A DNA stretch of 64,000 bases from contig JAKLMB010000037.1 of assembly GCA_022813625.1 (NCBI GenBank), forward strand, positions 62,001 through 126,000, in the 5' to 3' direction. Origin of the DNA: Aaosphaeria pasadenensis. Lineage: Eukaryota > Ascomycota > Dothideomycetes > Pleosporales. Under the pieces are notes generated by a model, which saw nothing but the letters and a program-made list of their open reading frames with translations, ran no database searches and was not told the origin of the DNA. Shown piece by piece: positions 53,344-64,000 of this stretch. Made by a program: the position numbers and the translations under genes. Numbering within the stretch: position 1 is the stretch's first letter; the number at the start of each line of letters is the position of its first letter.

Positions 53344-54411
53344 TTATTGCATGATTGCCCTGGCATCCCACACGAGAACTCTCTCGTCCCATCCTGTGCT
53401 TGCACACCATCCCTCCGCACCGAACAAACACCAGTCGACTCCTGTGACGAACTCGGTATGACGTCCCATTCTGCCCATCTCTCTACCTTCTCCGAGACTC
53501 ATGTTCGACGCATCCATCATGTTCTGCGGGTTGGCTGGTGGTACACCCATAGCACTTCCATCCGTCCACACACGGCAGGTCATGTCGTAGCTCGCAGATA
53601 GCAATGTGTCGGAAAGATGTGGCGACCAGGTCAAGCGTCGAATCGCGTACTCGTGGCCTGGGAGCACAGCGATAGGGCCACCACTAGGGTTTCTTATATC
53701 CCAGACTCTGACCATTCGGTCAACACCAGCCGTCGCAAGTATGGTATCGCGGTACTTGTTCCAGTCGTGTGTGAGCGCTTCCGAGGGAGGTATTCCAACT
53801 GGGGCAGCGGCACCCATGCGCGCCTTCGGCGGGGTATGAATGGGTATCGACATAGTGAGATGATTGGAAGCGGAAGCGGGCGTACGGAGGTCAAAGACGC
53901 GCATGTGTGAGTCGGAACTCACACTTGATAATATACTGGGACTGTGAGGGCTGAATTCAGCTGAGTATGTGCAAGAATGCGTCGGGAGGGTTGTGAGCGA
54001 TGCGTTTGCGTTGGGATTCCATATCTTGATTGTCCCATCCCATGATGAAGACAAGAAGGTATCCTTGCCCACTAAATTCCAGTGAACACTGAAGACTTCG
54101 CGAGCGTGTTCTTGCCATGATTGCACCGGGTAATCGGATAGAGATATATCGAAAAGCTTCACGGAGCCGTCACCGCCCGCAGTGAGGAGCTGATTCTCAT
54201 GGCTCTCCGACCAAGTGGTGTCGAACAATGAATCCTGGGTGTCAAACCACTTCTCCGCTACGATTCCATTGGGCGTCAGACCAAGAATGTATATACGTCC
54301 ATTGCCTACAAGGCCAAAGTTTGCGGACGCTGCGACGGCGATACGTGAGTCAAAGAATGGCGAGTACTTGACGCTATAGCCGTTATAGCCTTGAGTACGG
54401 TATTCGAGCAT
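53344..54411 (-). CDS. pex7: Peroxin-7, PTS2 receptor (WD40)
   Basis: Cytosolic receptor that brings PTS2-signal proteins (such as 3-ketoacyl-CoA thiolase) to the peroxisome. Intronless, 355 residues, slightly longer than the yeast protein (375) and human (323) range. WD40 repeats end in recognisable dipeptides: SSSWDGTIKIWNPNANA, SSDSHMRVFDLRTP, AGVDRMVRVWDIRNP and STGWDERVLVWDAR. The N-terminus MLEYRTQGYNGYSVKYSPF matches PEX7 (Y..GFNGYSVKYSPFF). An insertion (ASASNHLTMSIPIHTPPKAR) enlarges one loop, as in other filamentous fungi. Start chosen at the only ATG giving the family's N-terminus. Confidence 0.95.
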   Translation of the reverse strand: MLEYRTQGYNGYSVKYSPFFDSRIAVAASANFGLVGNGRIYILGLTPNGIVAEKWFDTQDSLFDTTWSESHENQLLTAGGDGSVKLFDISLSDYPVQSWQEHAREVFSVHWNLVGKDTFLSSSWDGTIKIWNPNANASLTTLPTHSCTYSAEFSPHSPSILSSVSSDSHMRVFDLRTPASASNHLTMSIPIHTPPKARMGAAAPVGIPPSEALTHDWNKYRDTILATAGVDRMVRVWDIRNPSGGPIAVLPGHEYAIRRLTWSPHLSDTLLSASYDMTCRVWTDGSAMGVPPANPQNMMDASNMSLGEGREMGRMGRHTEFVTGVDWCLFGAEGWCASTGWDERVLVWDARAIMQ

Positions 54412-55530
54412 GGCGGGCTGGTTTATATCGGCATCGGCAGGCTAAGGTAGTTGCGACGGTAGAATATATTGACATGCGCTCCACCTTCTCATCATTCAGG
54501 ACCTGAGAGAGTCGGGGGCATGGTGGCTGGGAAGTTTGCGGGCGGGTTGACGTTGGGTCGACGGGAGGGAATGGCAGGTGATGACGCCCGCGGCGCCGAG
54601 GTTGATTGGTGGGGCCCGACCTTACCGATCCTCTGACGATCCATGTGGTACGGCGCTGTAAGTTTGCGCTGGCAATCAGGTATTTCATGTTTGTCTCTAA
54701 GGCTGGGCCGCATTTTGATGATGCCAACTCAATTCAAGGTTTCGGGTTGATACATTAGAGGTGTATCAAATTGAAGTGGATGCCCGTTCATCATCCCTTG
54801 CATCAATCCCTTCTGTCACGTGATGTTTAACAATCTCATGAATGAGGAATTATATTATCAACTAGCTGCGGTTTGTATGAACTTTGCGTGAGATATCTAT
54901 ACTCAATGATACAATCACTGATACTTCCCCTTTTTCCTCCTTTAAGTGCTGCAATACCTATAGCTCTACTATGCCGCAATTGATCAGTGAAAGGAAATAC
55001 TGTAGCCTCGTAATACCTAACTTGTTACGACTTTCAAAGTGCCAACCCAGTACATACGGAGCAATCTCCATTACTCTTTCTCATACTGCTAGTGTGACTT
55101 GCTGTAGTTTGCTTGTTGCAGGGGCAGCATGCTCGTGCATTAGTCGCTACTGCGAATCCCTTGCAGCAGGTTCTAATTCCACTTTCCGAGTGCAACAGCT
55201 CGACTACCCAAAGGATTTCATCAGTAAGATTGTCTTTCTCAAATTGCAAAGTGGTTGGGTTTGGTTGGAGTGCTTGGCTGGCGATGAACGGAACAGAGTT
55301 CAGTAAGCAAGGCGCATAACCGCAAAGAGATTGGAAGTACTGCACTTCGGAAGGAAAGTACTTCTAGTCTATGGCAATCTTCTATCCCCCATGATGAACA
55401 AAGAGAGAAGTCTTCTTTGCAAGTATAATATAGGCCTAGTTCCGAGCTTAATGAACATCACGTGACTTGGCGTCAACGCGTCATATCTGCCTGCTCTGTG
55501 AAGATCCATTTGCCCCAACTATTTACCAAC
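54412..55530. other. Divergent intergenic region
   Basis: 1119 nt between PEX7 (minus) and the AlkB protein (plus). Short frames only. The frame upstream of the AlkB ATG has no ATG start and is treated as leader. Confidence 0.5.
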
Positions 55531-56948
55531 ATGGATGCATTTGTTTCTCGCAAGCGACGCCGCATCTCCTCGCATAGTCCTTCTCGAAAGGATTCACATT
55601 CAAGGCCTCAGTGCTCCGACAGGAATGACGCAGACGACGACAGCACTGACTTTAAATTGGCCGTCCTGGCCTCTCTGCACCCGGAGCTGAGCGAAGAGCT
55701 TCTGCTTGATGCGCTTCTTTCTTGTGATGGCTCGACTGAGATGGCATCTGAAGCAATCTCTCAAAGCAACGAAAACAAAAGGAAGAACCCACGAATATCA
55801 CTTCCCAAAAGTGGGGTTGTCGGGTACCAGTCATCCCTCGCATCGTACCGCGTATCTGCGAATGGCGGGGTGGGGAAGAAGCCTCTGACCAGACGAGGCA
55901 AAACATTATTTTTATATTCTCCCGAGGACATTGAAGCAAACACCCCTTGTTCGATCATACATAATTTTCTGCCTCCAGCAGAGGCAAATGCTCTACTCCT
56001 CGAGCTACTTGAGGATGCGCCCACATACTCCAACATTGAATTTCAACTGTTTGATCGCGTTGTCAAAAGTCCACATACATTCTGTTTCTATGTGAACAGC
56101 CTGGCGGAAGCAGAGGCTCAAAAAACCGAATACTTATATGATGGCCGGAAAATCGATGTGAGTTGTAGCCATTCTAAGAGTAGTCTGTGGGAGAAATTTA
56201 ATTGTCTCAGGATGTACGCCAGAGCCTGCCCGAGATGCTCAAAGTTTCGGATAAGGTGGAAGCAGCCGTTAACAGCGAGATTCAACGAAGGATCCGTGAC
56301 TTCTATCCGAACGGTGAAAAGCTGAAATACCAATCTCCGGGGCCTTGGAAGGCTAATACAGCCTTCGTGAATTGCTATGACGGACCCAATGAAAGTGTTG
56401 GATATCACTCTGACCAACTGACATATCTCGGACCGCGAGCTGTCATAGGGAGCTTGAGTCTTGGGGTCGCACGAGAGTTCCGTATTCGCAAGGTGGTTGC
56501 CGAAGACGGCGCTCACCGCAAGGAGGACGGGACTCTTGCCGACGCTCAGGGGCAGATTTCTATTCATCTCCCGCATAATTCTCTTCTCGTGATGCATGCC
56601 GAGATGCAAGAAGAATGGAAACATTCCATCGCACCGGCACAAGCAATCGATCCTCACCCATTAGCAAAAAATAAGCGGCTGAACATAACCTACCGATCAT
56701 ACAAAGATCATTTGCATCCGAGATATACACCAAAGTGCCGGTGCGGTGTGTCGACCGTCTTACGATGCGTTACACGCAAGAAGGAAACGCGTGGTCGGTA
56801 TATGTGGATGTGCCACGTGAATTACGTTCCAGGAGAGGAGGGCTGCGGGTTCTTCCAATGGGCTGAATTTGATGCTGATGGTAATCCACCTTGGGTTACT
56901 AAACACGATGCTGTACTCGACGAAATAGCCAAAGCCAAAGACCAATGA
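55531..56948 (+). CDS. AlkB-like 2-oxoglutarate dioxygenase with N-terminal CUE and C-terminal GRF zinc finger
   Basis: Fe(II)/2OG-dependent dealkylation of DNA is the family function of ALKBH2/3-type proteins; here it is inferred. Exons 55531-56157 and 56211-56948 give 454 residues. Residues about 40-77 (KLAVLASLHPELSEELLLDA and the following helix) resemble a ubiquitin-binding CUE domain. Residues about 135-375 are AlkB-like: NCYDGPNESVGYHSDQLTYL holds H275 and D277, EWKHSI holds H347, and NKRLNITYR holds R365 and R371. Residues 385-430 form a GRF zinc finger (C385, C387, C410, C421), a domain found in DNA-repair enzymes such as APE2 and TOP3. The ATG 55531 gives the short nuclear-type basic start MDAFVSRKRRRISS, which may be a localisation signal. 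Confidence 0.9.
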
Positions 56949-57977
56949 ACACAGCCTGTTTAGGTTTACTCAATGCAACACCCTGTGCGTACTGTGTACC
57001 TGTATCAACCTGGGCCGGGACGCATGTCGGGAAGCATATCTCCTGAGTCCTACCTCGCGATACGACTCGACAGCGCGCTCTCAAAGATCAAGTCCGCACC
57101 GCCACGCACTGCCACATGCCCCAATTCTTGCCACAATAATGAGTCGATAAAAATAGAAGTATTGGGGCGACCCCGTATTTCATGTCGGATAGCACACGAC
57201 AATAAATCTAGTCCACATTGAGCTCAGGGCTGAAAATGGGCATCACGATGGAGATAGGTATGCCGCTTTCATGGACGAGGAATTGAGAGGAAGTTCGAAG
57301 AGTGTTCATCCGTAGAGGAGTTGGAGGCGCTTGTCACATCGAATTATCTACCAGGCCTGTATCCAAGGACGCACCCTTGTGCTTTTGATTCCTCTGGAGA
57401 TTGTCGCTCCTCACGAAATTGTGACGTTCCTCGCTGGGGGAATACCTTGCACTTGGCCGCCGTCATGCTAGTTGCTGGGGTTCTACAACCGCGACCAATA
57501 GTGATCCTGGTCACAACACGGCATCTACAATCGCGATACAGTGATCTTTGCCTATATTGGCAACCTCATGACGTGCACCCCTTCAACCTGCTACAGGCAC
57601 AGGAAGTGGAGAAGGGGAGCAGAAGCTGTTCTTGATAGCAGGCCGGTCGCTGCACTTACATCCATCTCGACATCACGCCTTTTCATTATTGAAAGGTAAT
57701 AGTCGATATTTTGATGCTTTTTGCTCTCGTTCATTGCTGTCGCGTGCTTGCGACACTTACTTGTCGTTGACCTCCACGCCCATTGGTCTCGAGACACACA
57801 TCATCCCACCATTTCTTTTTCTTTCGGAACAGAACAATAAGCCGTGCGACTCTCAATATTGGCACAGGTGATCGAACGTCTCCGTATTTAGACCGCCCGC
57901 TACAACCCAAACCTTCACGCAAAAATAAAATAAACAACTACTAAAAACTACGACTGTTGAGACTTTTCGCTATTTCA
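56949..57977. other. Intergenic region, nothing recognised
   Basis: 1029 nt between the AlkB protein and the Kelch protein, both plus. Several short plus-strand frames have no features. Right end: Kelch promoter. Confidence 0.5.
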
Positions 57978-60599
57978 ATGGAGGGCGCAGAATCATCGTC
58001 CGCCTTGCCATCATCTGGTCGGCGAAAGTCGGTATTCATGGAGGTTGGCCTAGTCGACGAAGCAACGATACGACGAGAACGCAGTCCTGCACCCACTTTG
58101 AACGCCGACCACAGTCCGAGTTCTTTACGACCATCACGGTTCGTGCGCTTTCAGAGTAGCGACGACATTGTTGAGGAAGAAGAGGAGGCCCATGGCGAGG
58201 ATCATGAAATCGATTCTGAGAAGGATGATGACGACGTTCAGCCTGATGTCGTTGTCCCTTATCCTAACAACTATGGTGCATCAAGGTTTTATCGCGTTGG
58301 TATATTGGCCATCGTTTTGGCTTTGATGCTACCAGTCCTACAAACGAACCCAACATCTTTCATGGGCGTCAAAGGCGGCGTCATCCCACGGGAGCAAATG
58401 GAACGCAGTAGCCTCATGAAACGGGAGGACACCAACACTGAGGTGTGCAAAAGGTGGAGTCATCAATGTGAGCTCTCTTCCCCATGACACAATTAGTTCT
58501 CAGTCTCACACACATTAGCTGCGATCGTGAATGGAACGTTGTATATCTACGGAGGTCGATCGACTACAGAGGCAAAACAAACCAGCAACACTTGGGGTAA
58601 TACCTTTTCTTCTTTATTCTCGGTCAGCAAAATCTAACAAGGGCAGGAAACGACTTCCTTTCGCTCGACCTTACCAAATCGTGGCAAATTAGCAACCCCT
58701 CCTTGACTGGTCTTCCTCGACCGTCCGGCCCACCAGAAGTCTCCAACGGATACCTTTGGGCGTCTCACGAATCGTTATTCTTGTATGGAGGAGAGTTCTC
58801 AGATGATCCCCAAGGAACTCCCACTGCTTTCTCGACATGGGAATATAAAATCGGCTCGAAAGAGTGGGTGGAACATAAGGATCCAAAGACGTCAGCTGGG
58901 CAATATGCAGAAGAAGATGGACAGTCCGTGCAACGCTCCGCCGAAGGTGCTGGCTTTAGCGTCAGGGCACTCGGTCGTGGATGGTATTTTGGGGGGCATT
59001 TGGACTTCCTCACCACCGAAGGATGGAGCATTGATATCGAACGAATCTATTTGAAAGGCCTAACTGAATATACATTCCCGGGATTCTCGAACAATGGCGT
59101 CAAATCGTTGTCGGACGGGAAGACGGCAGGCAGCGAGGGCGTCTACAGAAACATTACCGAAGGTGGTCTGCAGGATACAGCTGGCTTCACGGAGAGAGCA
59201 GACGGATTGCTCTTGTACGTTCCCGGATTCGGAGACGAGGGACTCCTTCTAGGACTGACAGGCGGCATCAATGATTCATTCGTAAGTACTGTTCGATTTG
59301 CCGAGCTAGTTGTGTTGGTACTGACTCTGCATAGACACAAATGAATGTCATTGACGTCTATGATATCTCCAAATCCCAGTGGTACAAACAAAACACCAAC
59401 GGCAAGATGCCCAACTACCGTGTTAACCCATGTGCGGTAGTTGCTGCTGCAGCCGAGTAAGCAAGACGAAAAAGCAATCAAGTATCCTCAAACTAACTTT
59501 CGACTCTAGTGGTTCCTCCTACAACGTCTACATGTTCGGCGGTCAAAACCTTCAGCCGTTCAAGAATCAGACCCAGTACGATGACATGTGGATACTGTCA
59601 GTACCTTCGTTCACATGGATCGAGGTAGATATGGAATCCCAGTCGGTGCCGTATGCACGAGCAGGACACTCTTGTCACATATGGGACGGCCAAATGATTG
59701 TCATTGGCGGCTACGTCGGCGAAGAGCTCACATGCGAATCACCTGGAATCTACGTCTTCAACACCTCGAGCCTGTCTTGGTCGGATCAATTCACCGCGCT
59801 GACAGGCGAAAACGCTCTTCAAGCATTTAACGGAAAGGAAGGCGAGAGAGGGAATCCGCTTGCACAACAAGCAAATCAACGAGGTTTTGACAGCAAAGCA
59901 GGTCTCGAGGGATCATATGGCTACTTTGTACCCGATAAGGTCCAATCCGTCATTGGCGGCGAAGCGACGGGCGGCGCAACATTGACTGCCCCTGTGCAAA
60001 CACCCAGCGAAGGCCCTCTCAAGACCGGAAAACCGCACACGTACACTGTCACTGGCCCCAACGGCGGCATCATCACCGAGATCAGTGACCCCTCCAATAG
60101 GGGAGGAAGTGATGGACCTAACGTGGGCGCCATTGTTGCCGGCACCATCGCAGGCGTATTCGCTATCATCGCAGCATACTTCGCGTTCTGTGCGTGGATC
60201 TACAGAAAGCAGGTCAAGATTTGGAAGAACCACGCGGCCATGATCGCCGCACGAGCCGAAAAAGAGAAGACCGAGGGCGCTACAGCCGTCACGATGTCGT
60301 CCCATAAGGACTCCAGCGAACGCACCGCAAGGGACGCGCTGTTCCCACCTTCCAGCTCCGGAACCTCTGCTCGACAGCATCCACCTTCTATCGCCGACGA
60401 GATTCGCCTAAGCAACGAGCGGACGGCATACACAGGCGCTGCAGGCGTCGCGGGAGGTGGTACGGATGCCCTAGGAAGGAGAAGCAGCATCAGCAGCTCG
60501 ACAGACGATCTCCTTGCCGGCCAGGAGCCGTCGTTCTGGGGTGCAAAGGGTGTATTGTTGAATCCACGACGCAGTCTGCGTGTCATCAATCGAGATTGA
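57978..60599 (+). CDS. Kelch-repeat protein with two membrane helices
   Basis: Five exons (57978-58467, 58519-58596, 58647-59281, 59335-59456, 59510-60599) give 804 residues. The acidic N-terminus (EEEEEAHGEDHEIDS) is cytosolic. Residues about 104-123 (FYRVGILAIVLALMLPVLQT) form the first helix. Kelch-type strands follow: NGTLYIYGGRS, SLFLYGGEFSDDP, GWYFGGHLDF, VYMFGGQNL, and MIVIGGYVGEEL. A second helix sits near residues 645-668 (VGAIVAGTIAGVFAIIAAYF). The C-terminus is Ser/Thr-rich and basic. Similar fungal proteins are cell-surface Kelch proteins, and some are linked to cell-wall or polarity functions; no closer name is possible. All introns are short and canonical. Confidence 0.9.
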
Positions 60600-61360
60600 G
60601 ATGCTACATGCATAGACTGTGGACGTTGTGTCTTTGGGTTAGGAGCGGTTCTTGATATCCCTTATGCTTTCGCTTGCTTTTCTTTTTACCACGATTTTCT
60701 TTTCGATTTAGCGACATTATTGGCTTTTCAGAAACAACCGCCTAGCAACAATAATTTTAGGAACACGAGCACATATGAAGTAATCTTCAGGGGGGTTTTG
60801 GTCAAATGATACACATCAAAATTGGGGGAAGTTCTTTTTGGATAGTGGCAGTGGCAGCTACGGGAACTTGTATATAGCTGGGATAACGCTACACATTAAC
60901 GTACACACAAAGGGCATGAAGTCCTTTTCTAATGAATTAATTAATTACCTAAAAGTAAACTGTTTGGTACAATTCCCGATATAGCTTCCATACCCTGACT
61001 GAAGCATTTTAAGGATTTGTCACGTTCTAGGACAACACAACAATACACGTGTGTAGCCATTTCCTTCCGTTATATCTTACACGGTACGTTACTGATTCGC
61101 ACACGTTTGCCGAAGTAATGACTCTAGTCAGATCTTTTTGAACAGTCAATAATCGAACTATGATCAAAAGAAGGGCATATCATAAGCTATTGCCGCAGCA
61201 TCATGGCTGTCGACAATTCTTATGACGAACTGGGAACTATATCTGCTATATATTGTGGAATCATCTTCCTACGCAACTCAACCTCCAAACTGACACTTGC
61301 AGGAAAACTCGTTGAACACCACTGTTGTTTAAATCGAATTTCCGACTCTTCCACCTTCTC
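60600..61360. other. Convergent 3' intergenic region
   Basis: 761 nt between the Kelch and FrnE-like genes, A/T-rich. No supported ORF. Confidence 0.5.
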
Positions 61361-62117
61361 TCAGCACTGCGGTGCCGATCCAGCAGCGGGCGCGGATCCC
61401 TTGTCCTGGTTCTTAATCCTTTCAAACAACTGCACGAAAGCCGCCGGCTCCTGCGCGCCGCCAATCTCAAACCGATCATTGAGCGTGAAGTTCGGAACGC
61501 CCGAGATATTCTGCTCATACGCATCCTGGACCTCCTTATCGACCTGAGGCCCGCCCTTCCCCTCCTTCAACCACGCCCTCGCCTCCGCCTCGTCTAACCC
61601 GGCCTTTACACCCGCCTGGACCAGCACATCCTCGTTCGTGATATCCTTCTCGTTCTCAAAATACGCCGCAAACAGCTCCTCAATCACCCTCGTCTGCCTC
61701 TCCGGCCCCTTCGTCTTCCCCAGTTGGATCAAGCGGTGCGAGTCACGTGTGTTTCCCGTGCGGCCGCCAAACTTGAAGTCGATGCCCTCGAGCTTGCCGA
61801 GCTGCGCGAGGCGGTCGAACATCATGTCGACGCGGGCGGGGCCGAACTTCTCGATGTAGCGCTCGCGCTTTTCGACGCTCTGGCGCGGCGCGGTGGGGTC
61901 CAGGTAGAAGGGGAACCAGGTGGTCGTGAAGGTGTCGTTGGACTCCGGGTGCTTGGCCTTGTAGGCTTCGATGCCTTTTTCAAGGCGCTTTTTGCCGACG
62001 TAGCACCATCTGTTTTGTCGTTGTTAGAGAGGAGTTACATGGATTTTTTTTGGTTGCGGGGTTAGGTACTTACGGGCAGACGGTGTCGGACACGATCTTG
62101 ATGTCGAAGTTTGTCAT
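61361..62117 (-). CDS. FrnE/DsbA-type thioredoxin-fold oxidoreductase
   Basis: Dithiol-disulfide exchange or 2-hydroxychromene-isomerase-like fold; exact reaction unknown. Two exons, 62117-62074 and 62009-61361 (64-nt intron), give 230 residues. The catalytic CxxC sits across the intron: VSDTVCPWCYVGKKRLEKGI, i.e. C-P-W-C, the usual FrnE motif. The DsbA helical insert is seen at PARVDMMFDRLAQLGKLEGI, RDSHRLIQLGKTKG and YFENEKDITNEDVLVQ. The conserved ISGVPNFTLNDRFEIGGAQE has the cis-proline loop GVP. No signal peptide, so it should be cytosolic. The short first exon (14 codons plus two bases) is easily missed. Confidence 0.93.
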
Positions 62118-63723
62118 TTTGCGGAGGGATTGCTTCAAAGCCAGTTTGATTAGATTATCGCTGTGGTTCTATTCCACCTCTTTATGCAGTTTTTATTCTT
62201 GTTTTCTAATTCCGAGGTGCAGTAGTGGCAATGTCGTCTGGGAATGGCATCATATATACCGTTCGGACGTTCGTGGAAGTGCTGACAAATTGTACGGCTT
62301 TCTTTCAAGCCGAGGAACTCCGAGTACGAAATTGGGCAAAGTCCTCTTGCTGTTTACAAAGATTTTTAGTTCGAATCAAATCGCTACAATCAAATCGTTA
62401 AAATCCCAGCTAGAAATACCAATTTATCAAGGAAATAACTGGTAAAGTGGAGAAATACCTCGGCACGTAGATGTGCAAAAAGTAGATTTGTAGGTAGGTA
62501 CAAAACGCGGACCATTTCCGGTACGTATCGTCCTAAATTGTCGCCACCTGATTGGCGCGGAACTTTTTAAAACCCCGTACCGTACGTGAGATAATGATGC
62601 CATAATCTACCATTTTTCGTCCTCATATTGTATTTCTGATAATCAACTTGCTGTTCGTTCTCGGGTTCCTTTGACTAGGTCTGATTTCGTTGATTTCAAC
62701 CTCTCTTTCATATTAGTACGTCGTGGAATGGTTGGAAATATCGGCTTGTTCCTGCTCTATACTAAGAAATCAACTTTGTATCATGCGTATCTCTTTCGCC
62801 GTGGTATAAGTCCCATTCATCGTTGCAAATGCTTCGACATCACCCAGTACGTCGTTGAATCGTCATATGCATAGATAGTTACCACAAAACCTTCGAACAG
62901 CATGTCACTCCAGTTCAGGATATACATTGAGCTGCCGTATCACGAATCCAGCTGTGTTCACAAGGAGTTGAAATTCTTGAAGGTCACTTTCCATTGTTCG
63001 GTTCTTGACGTGATAGACAGCATGTGTACGTACGTTGATGCATCGTCGATGGGCGAGACAAAGACATAGCGTTTGGTGATCTTCTGATCCCTTCCCTCTG
63101 ATTGAATTTTCCAGAGAAGGCGATTGTTAGGATGGTAGTGTATGATGGACAGGACAGAGGGTATCTGATCTATCGAAGTGCTGTCAACGTTTCCATGGAA
63201 CGAAAACATGATCAATCGTCCAGGAAGGGAAGGGGAGATGATATGTGAGAGGTATAAAAACTTGTGACTGATCCCCAGTCTTAACTCATAGGTGATGACA
63301 ACCACAGGTCACGGTCACGCTCTCAGACAGGCACAGTCACAGTCACAGTTGAAGCAACGAACGCATATATCGTATACAACATATTGATTTGTATTTGAAT
63401 TTCTATCCCAACATCCTCCGACCGACCACGTGCTCTCATTGTCGTTCGACAAACCCCAACACCAAACCACCCTCAAAAAGTCTCTTGTTTGAAGAAGTTT
63501 AAACAATAAAAATAAAACATTTCGAACCCGTCATTGCGCCATCGTTTGTAAGTGTTGATGGGTACGCCGACGTTTCTAGATATGTTAACCAACCCAACCC
63601 AAGTTCCGTTGTAATTCCCAATGATAGATCCCCGTGCTGAAAATCCCCGGTTAGTTTTTCATATATGAACGAGCGCCGATGTAATATGCACAAATAATCC
63701 ACTCCACCCTAGTCTGAACACGC
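62118..63723. other. Gene-free region of 1.6 kb
   Basis: Between two minus-strand genes; includes the FrnE-like promoter and the glycosidase 3' UTR. No supported ORF. A TAGGTAGGTA motif sits at 62491-62500. A GTTCGAATC word near 62372 resembles a tRNA B box but lacks a partner A box. Confidence 0.5.
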
Positions 63724-64000
63724 TTAGGCGGACTTGTAAGCCTCACCGACGGCGGAGAGACCGCTGGCGGAGTTGAGCTGGTACTCGCCAGTGCCGACCA
63801 TGAAATAGGAGTACCCGGCAACGTGCTCAGCGCTGTCGAGGTAGGCGGAGGCCTCCTTGACGAAAGAGGCGGCCTGCTCCTCGGTGGCGGTTCCCTTGTT
63901 CAAGGAGAACTCGGTGACCCAGACAGGCTTGTTGAACATGCCAGCAGCCTTCTCGACGTGAGCCTTGAAGCGGTTGATGACATCGGCATCGTAGTTGTCG
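63724..64000 (-). CDS. GH128-type cell-wall glycosidase (Asl1-like), 3' part only
   Basis: The last 91 codons of a gene that continues beyond the right edge. KPVWVTEFSLNKG carries the conserved catalytic glutamate of the GH128 (Glyco_hydro_cc) family, acting on beta-1,3-glucan or related cell-wall glycan. The remaining part (VAGYSYFMVGTGEYQLNSAS and the final helix GLSAVGEAYKSA) is the usual end of the TIM-barrel. Family members are secreted or GPI-anchored and act in fungal cell-wall remodelling. Codon use is strongly C-ending, like a highly expressed gene. The N-terminus, signal peptide and any Ser/Thr-rich linker are outside the window. Confidence 0.9.
   Translation of the reverse strand, partial: DNYDADVINRFKAHVEKAAGMFNKPVWVTEFSLNKGTATEEQAASFVKEASAYLDSAEHVAGYSYFMVGTGEYQLNSASGLSAVGEAYKSA

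Noticed and set aside
62360..62390. GTTCGAATC word resembling a tRNA B box
   Set aside because: No A box or cloverleaf could be drawn at the right distance.

Overview
The window comes from a filamentous ascomycete (Pezizomycotina-type) nuclear genome. Evidence: genes are split by short introns (mostly 45-85 nt) with GT..AG borders and fungal CTAAC-like branch sites; genes are monocistronic and lie on both strands; and the families are typical of moulds (alternative oxidase, DUF1996, GMC alcohol oxidase, quinate-type permease, sulfotransferase-like and Asl1-type glycosidase proteins). About 27 genes can be supported, two of them cut by the window edges. For nearly all I rebuilt the exon structure by hand and checked that the spliced length is a multiple of three. 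No rRNA, tRNA, CRISPR array or intact transposon was seen.

Layout. 1-2.8 kb: a partial gene leaving the left edge, followed by a low-complexity stretch that is probably its leader and promoter. 2.8-5 kb: acylphosphatase and mitochondrial alternative oxidase, tail to tail. 5-10.1 kb: a gene-poor tract. 10.1-12.6 kb: ten-exon peroxisomal alcohol oxidase (C-terminal SRL). 13-17 kb: an unknown protein, a GNAT acetyltransferase and an HSL-type hydrolase with an in-frame TAG. 17-28.6 kb: mitochondrial genes (ATM1 with AIM24, and a CIA84-like PPR protein with the ribosomal protein RSM18, each pair divergent) around a small RS-rich protein and a secreted cysteine-containing protein. 29-36.7 kb: a Pmp3-like protein with a cysteine-rich tail, a large disordered membrane protein with a polyglutamine run, the carnitine/acylcarnitine carrier, and an 83-residue single-span membrane protein. 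38.7-46 kb: sulfotransferase-like protein, lipocalin-like protein, quinate/sugar permease, secreted DUF1996 protein. 47.6-53.1 kb: M19 dipeptidase, allantoate/dipeptide-type permease and a flavin monooxygenase. 53-64 kb: PEX7, a CUE-AlkB-GRF repair protein, a Kelch membrane protein, a FrnE/DsbA-type oxidoreductase, and the 3' part of a GH128-type cell-wall glycosidase.

How they fit together. Many products belong to organelles: the respiratory bypass (AOX), Fe-S precursor export (ATM1), inner-membrane organisation (AIM24), complex I assembly (CIA84-like), mitochondrial translation (RSM18), acyl import (carnitine carrier), peroxisomal oxidation (alcohol oxidase) and peroxisomal import (PEX7). 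The dipeptidase-permease-FMO neighbourhood is the best candidate for a small catabolic or detoxification cluster, with several GATA-type sites between the divergent permease and FMO. Nothing here can be proven to be a wholly new system. The most notable items are the AlkB fusion, the Pmp3 fusion, the interrupted hydrolase and this three-gene neighbourhood.
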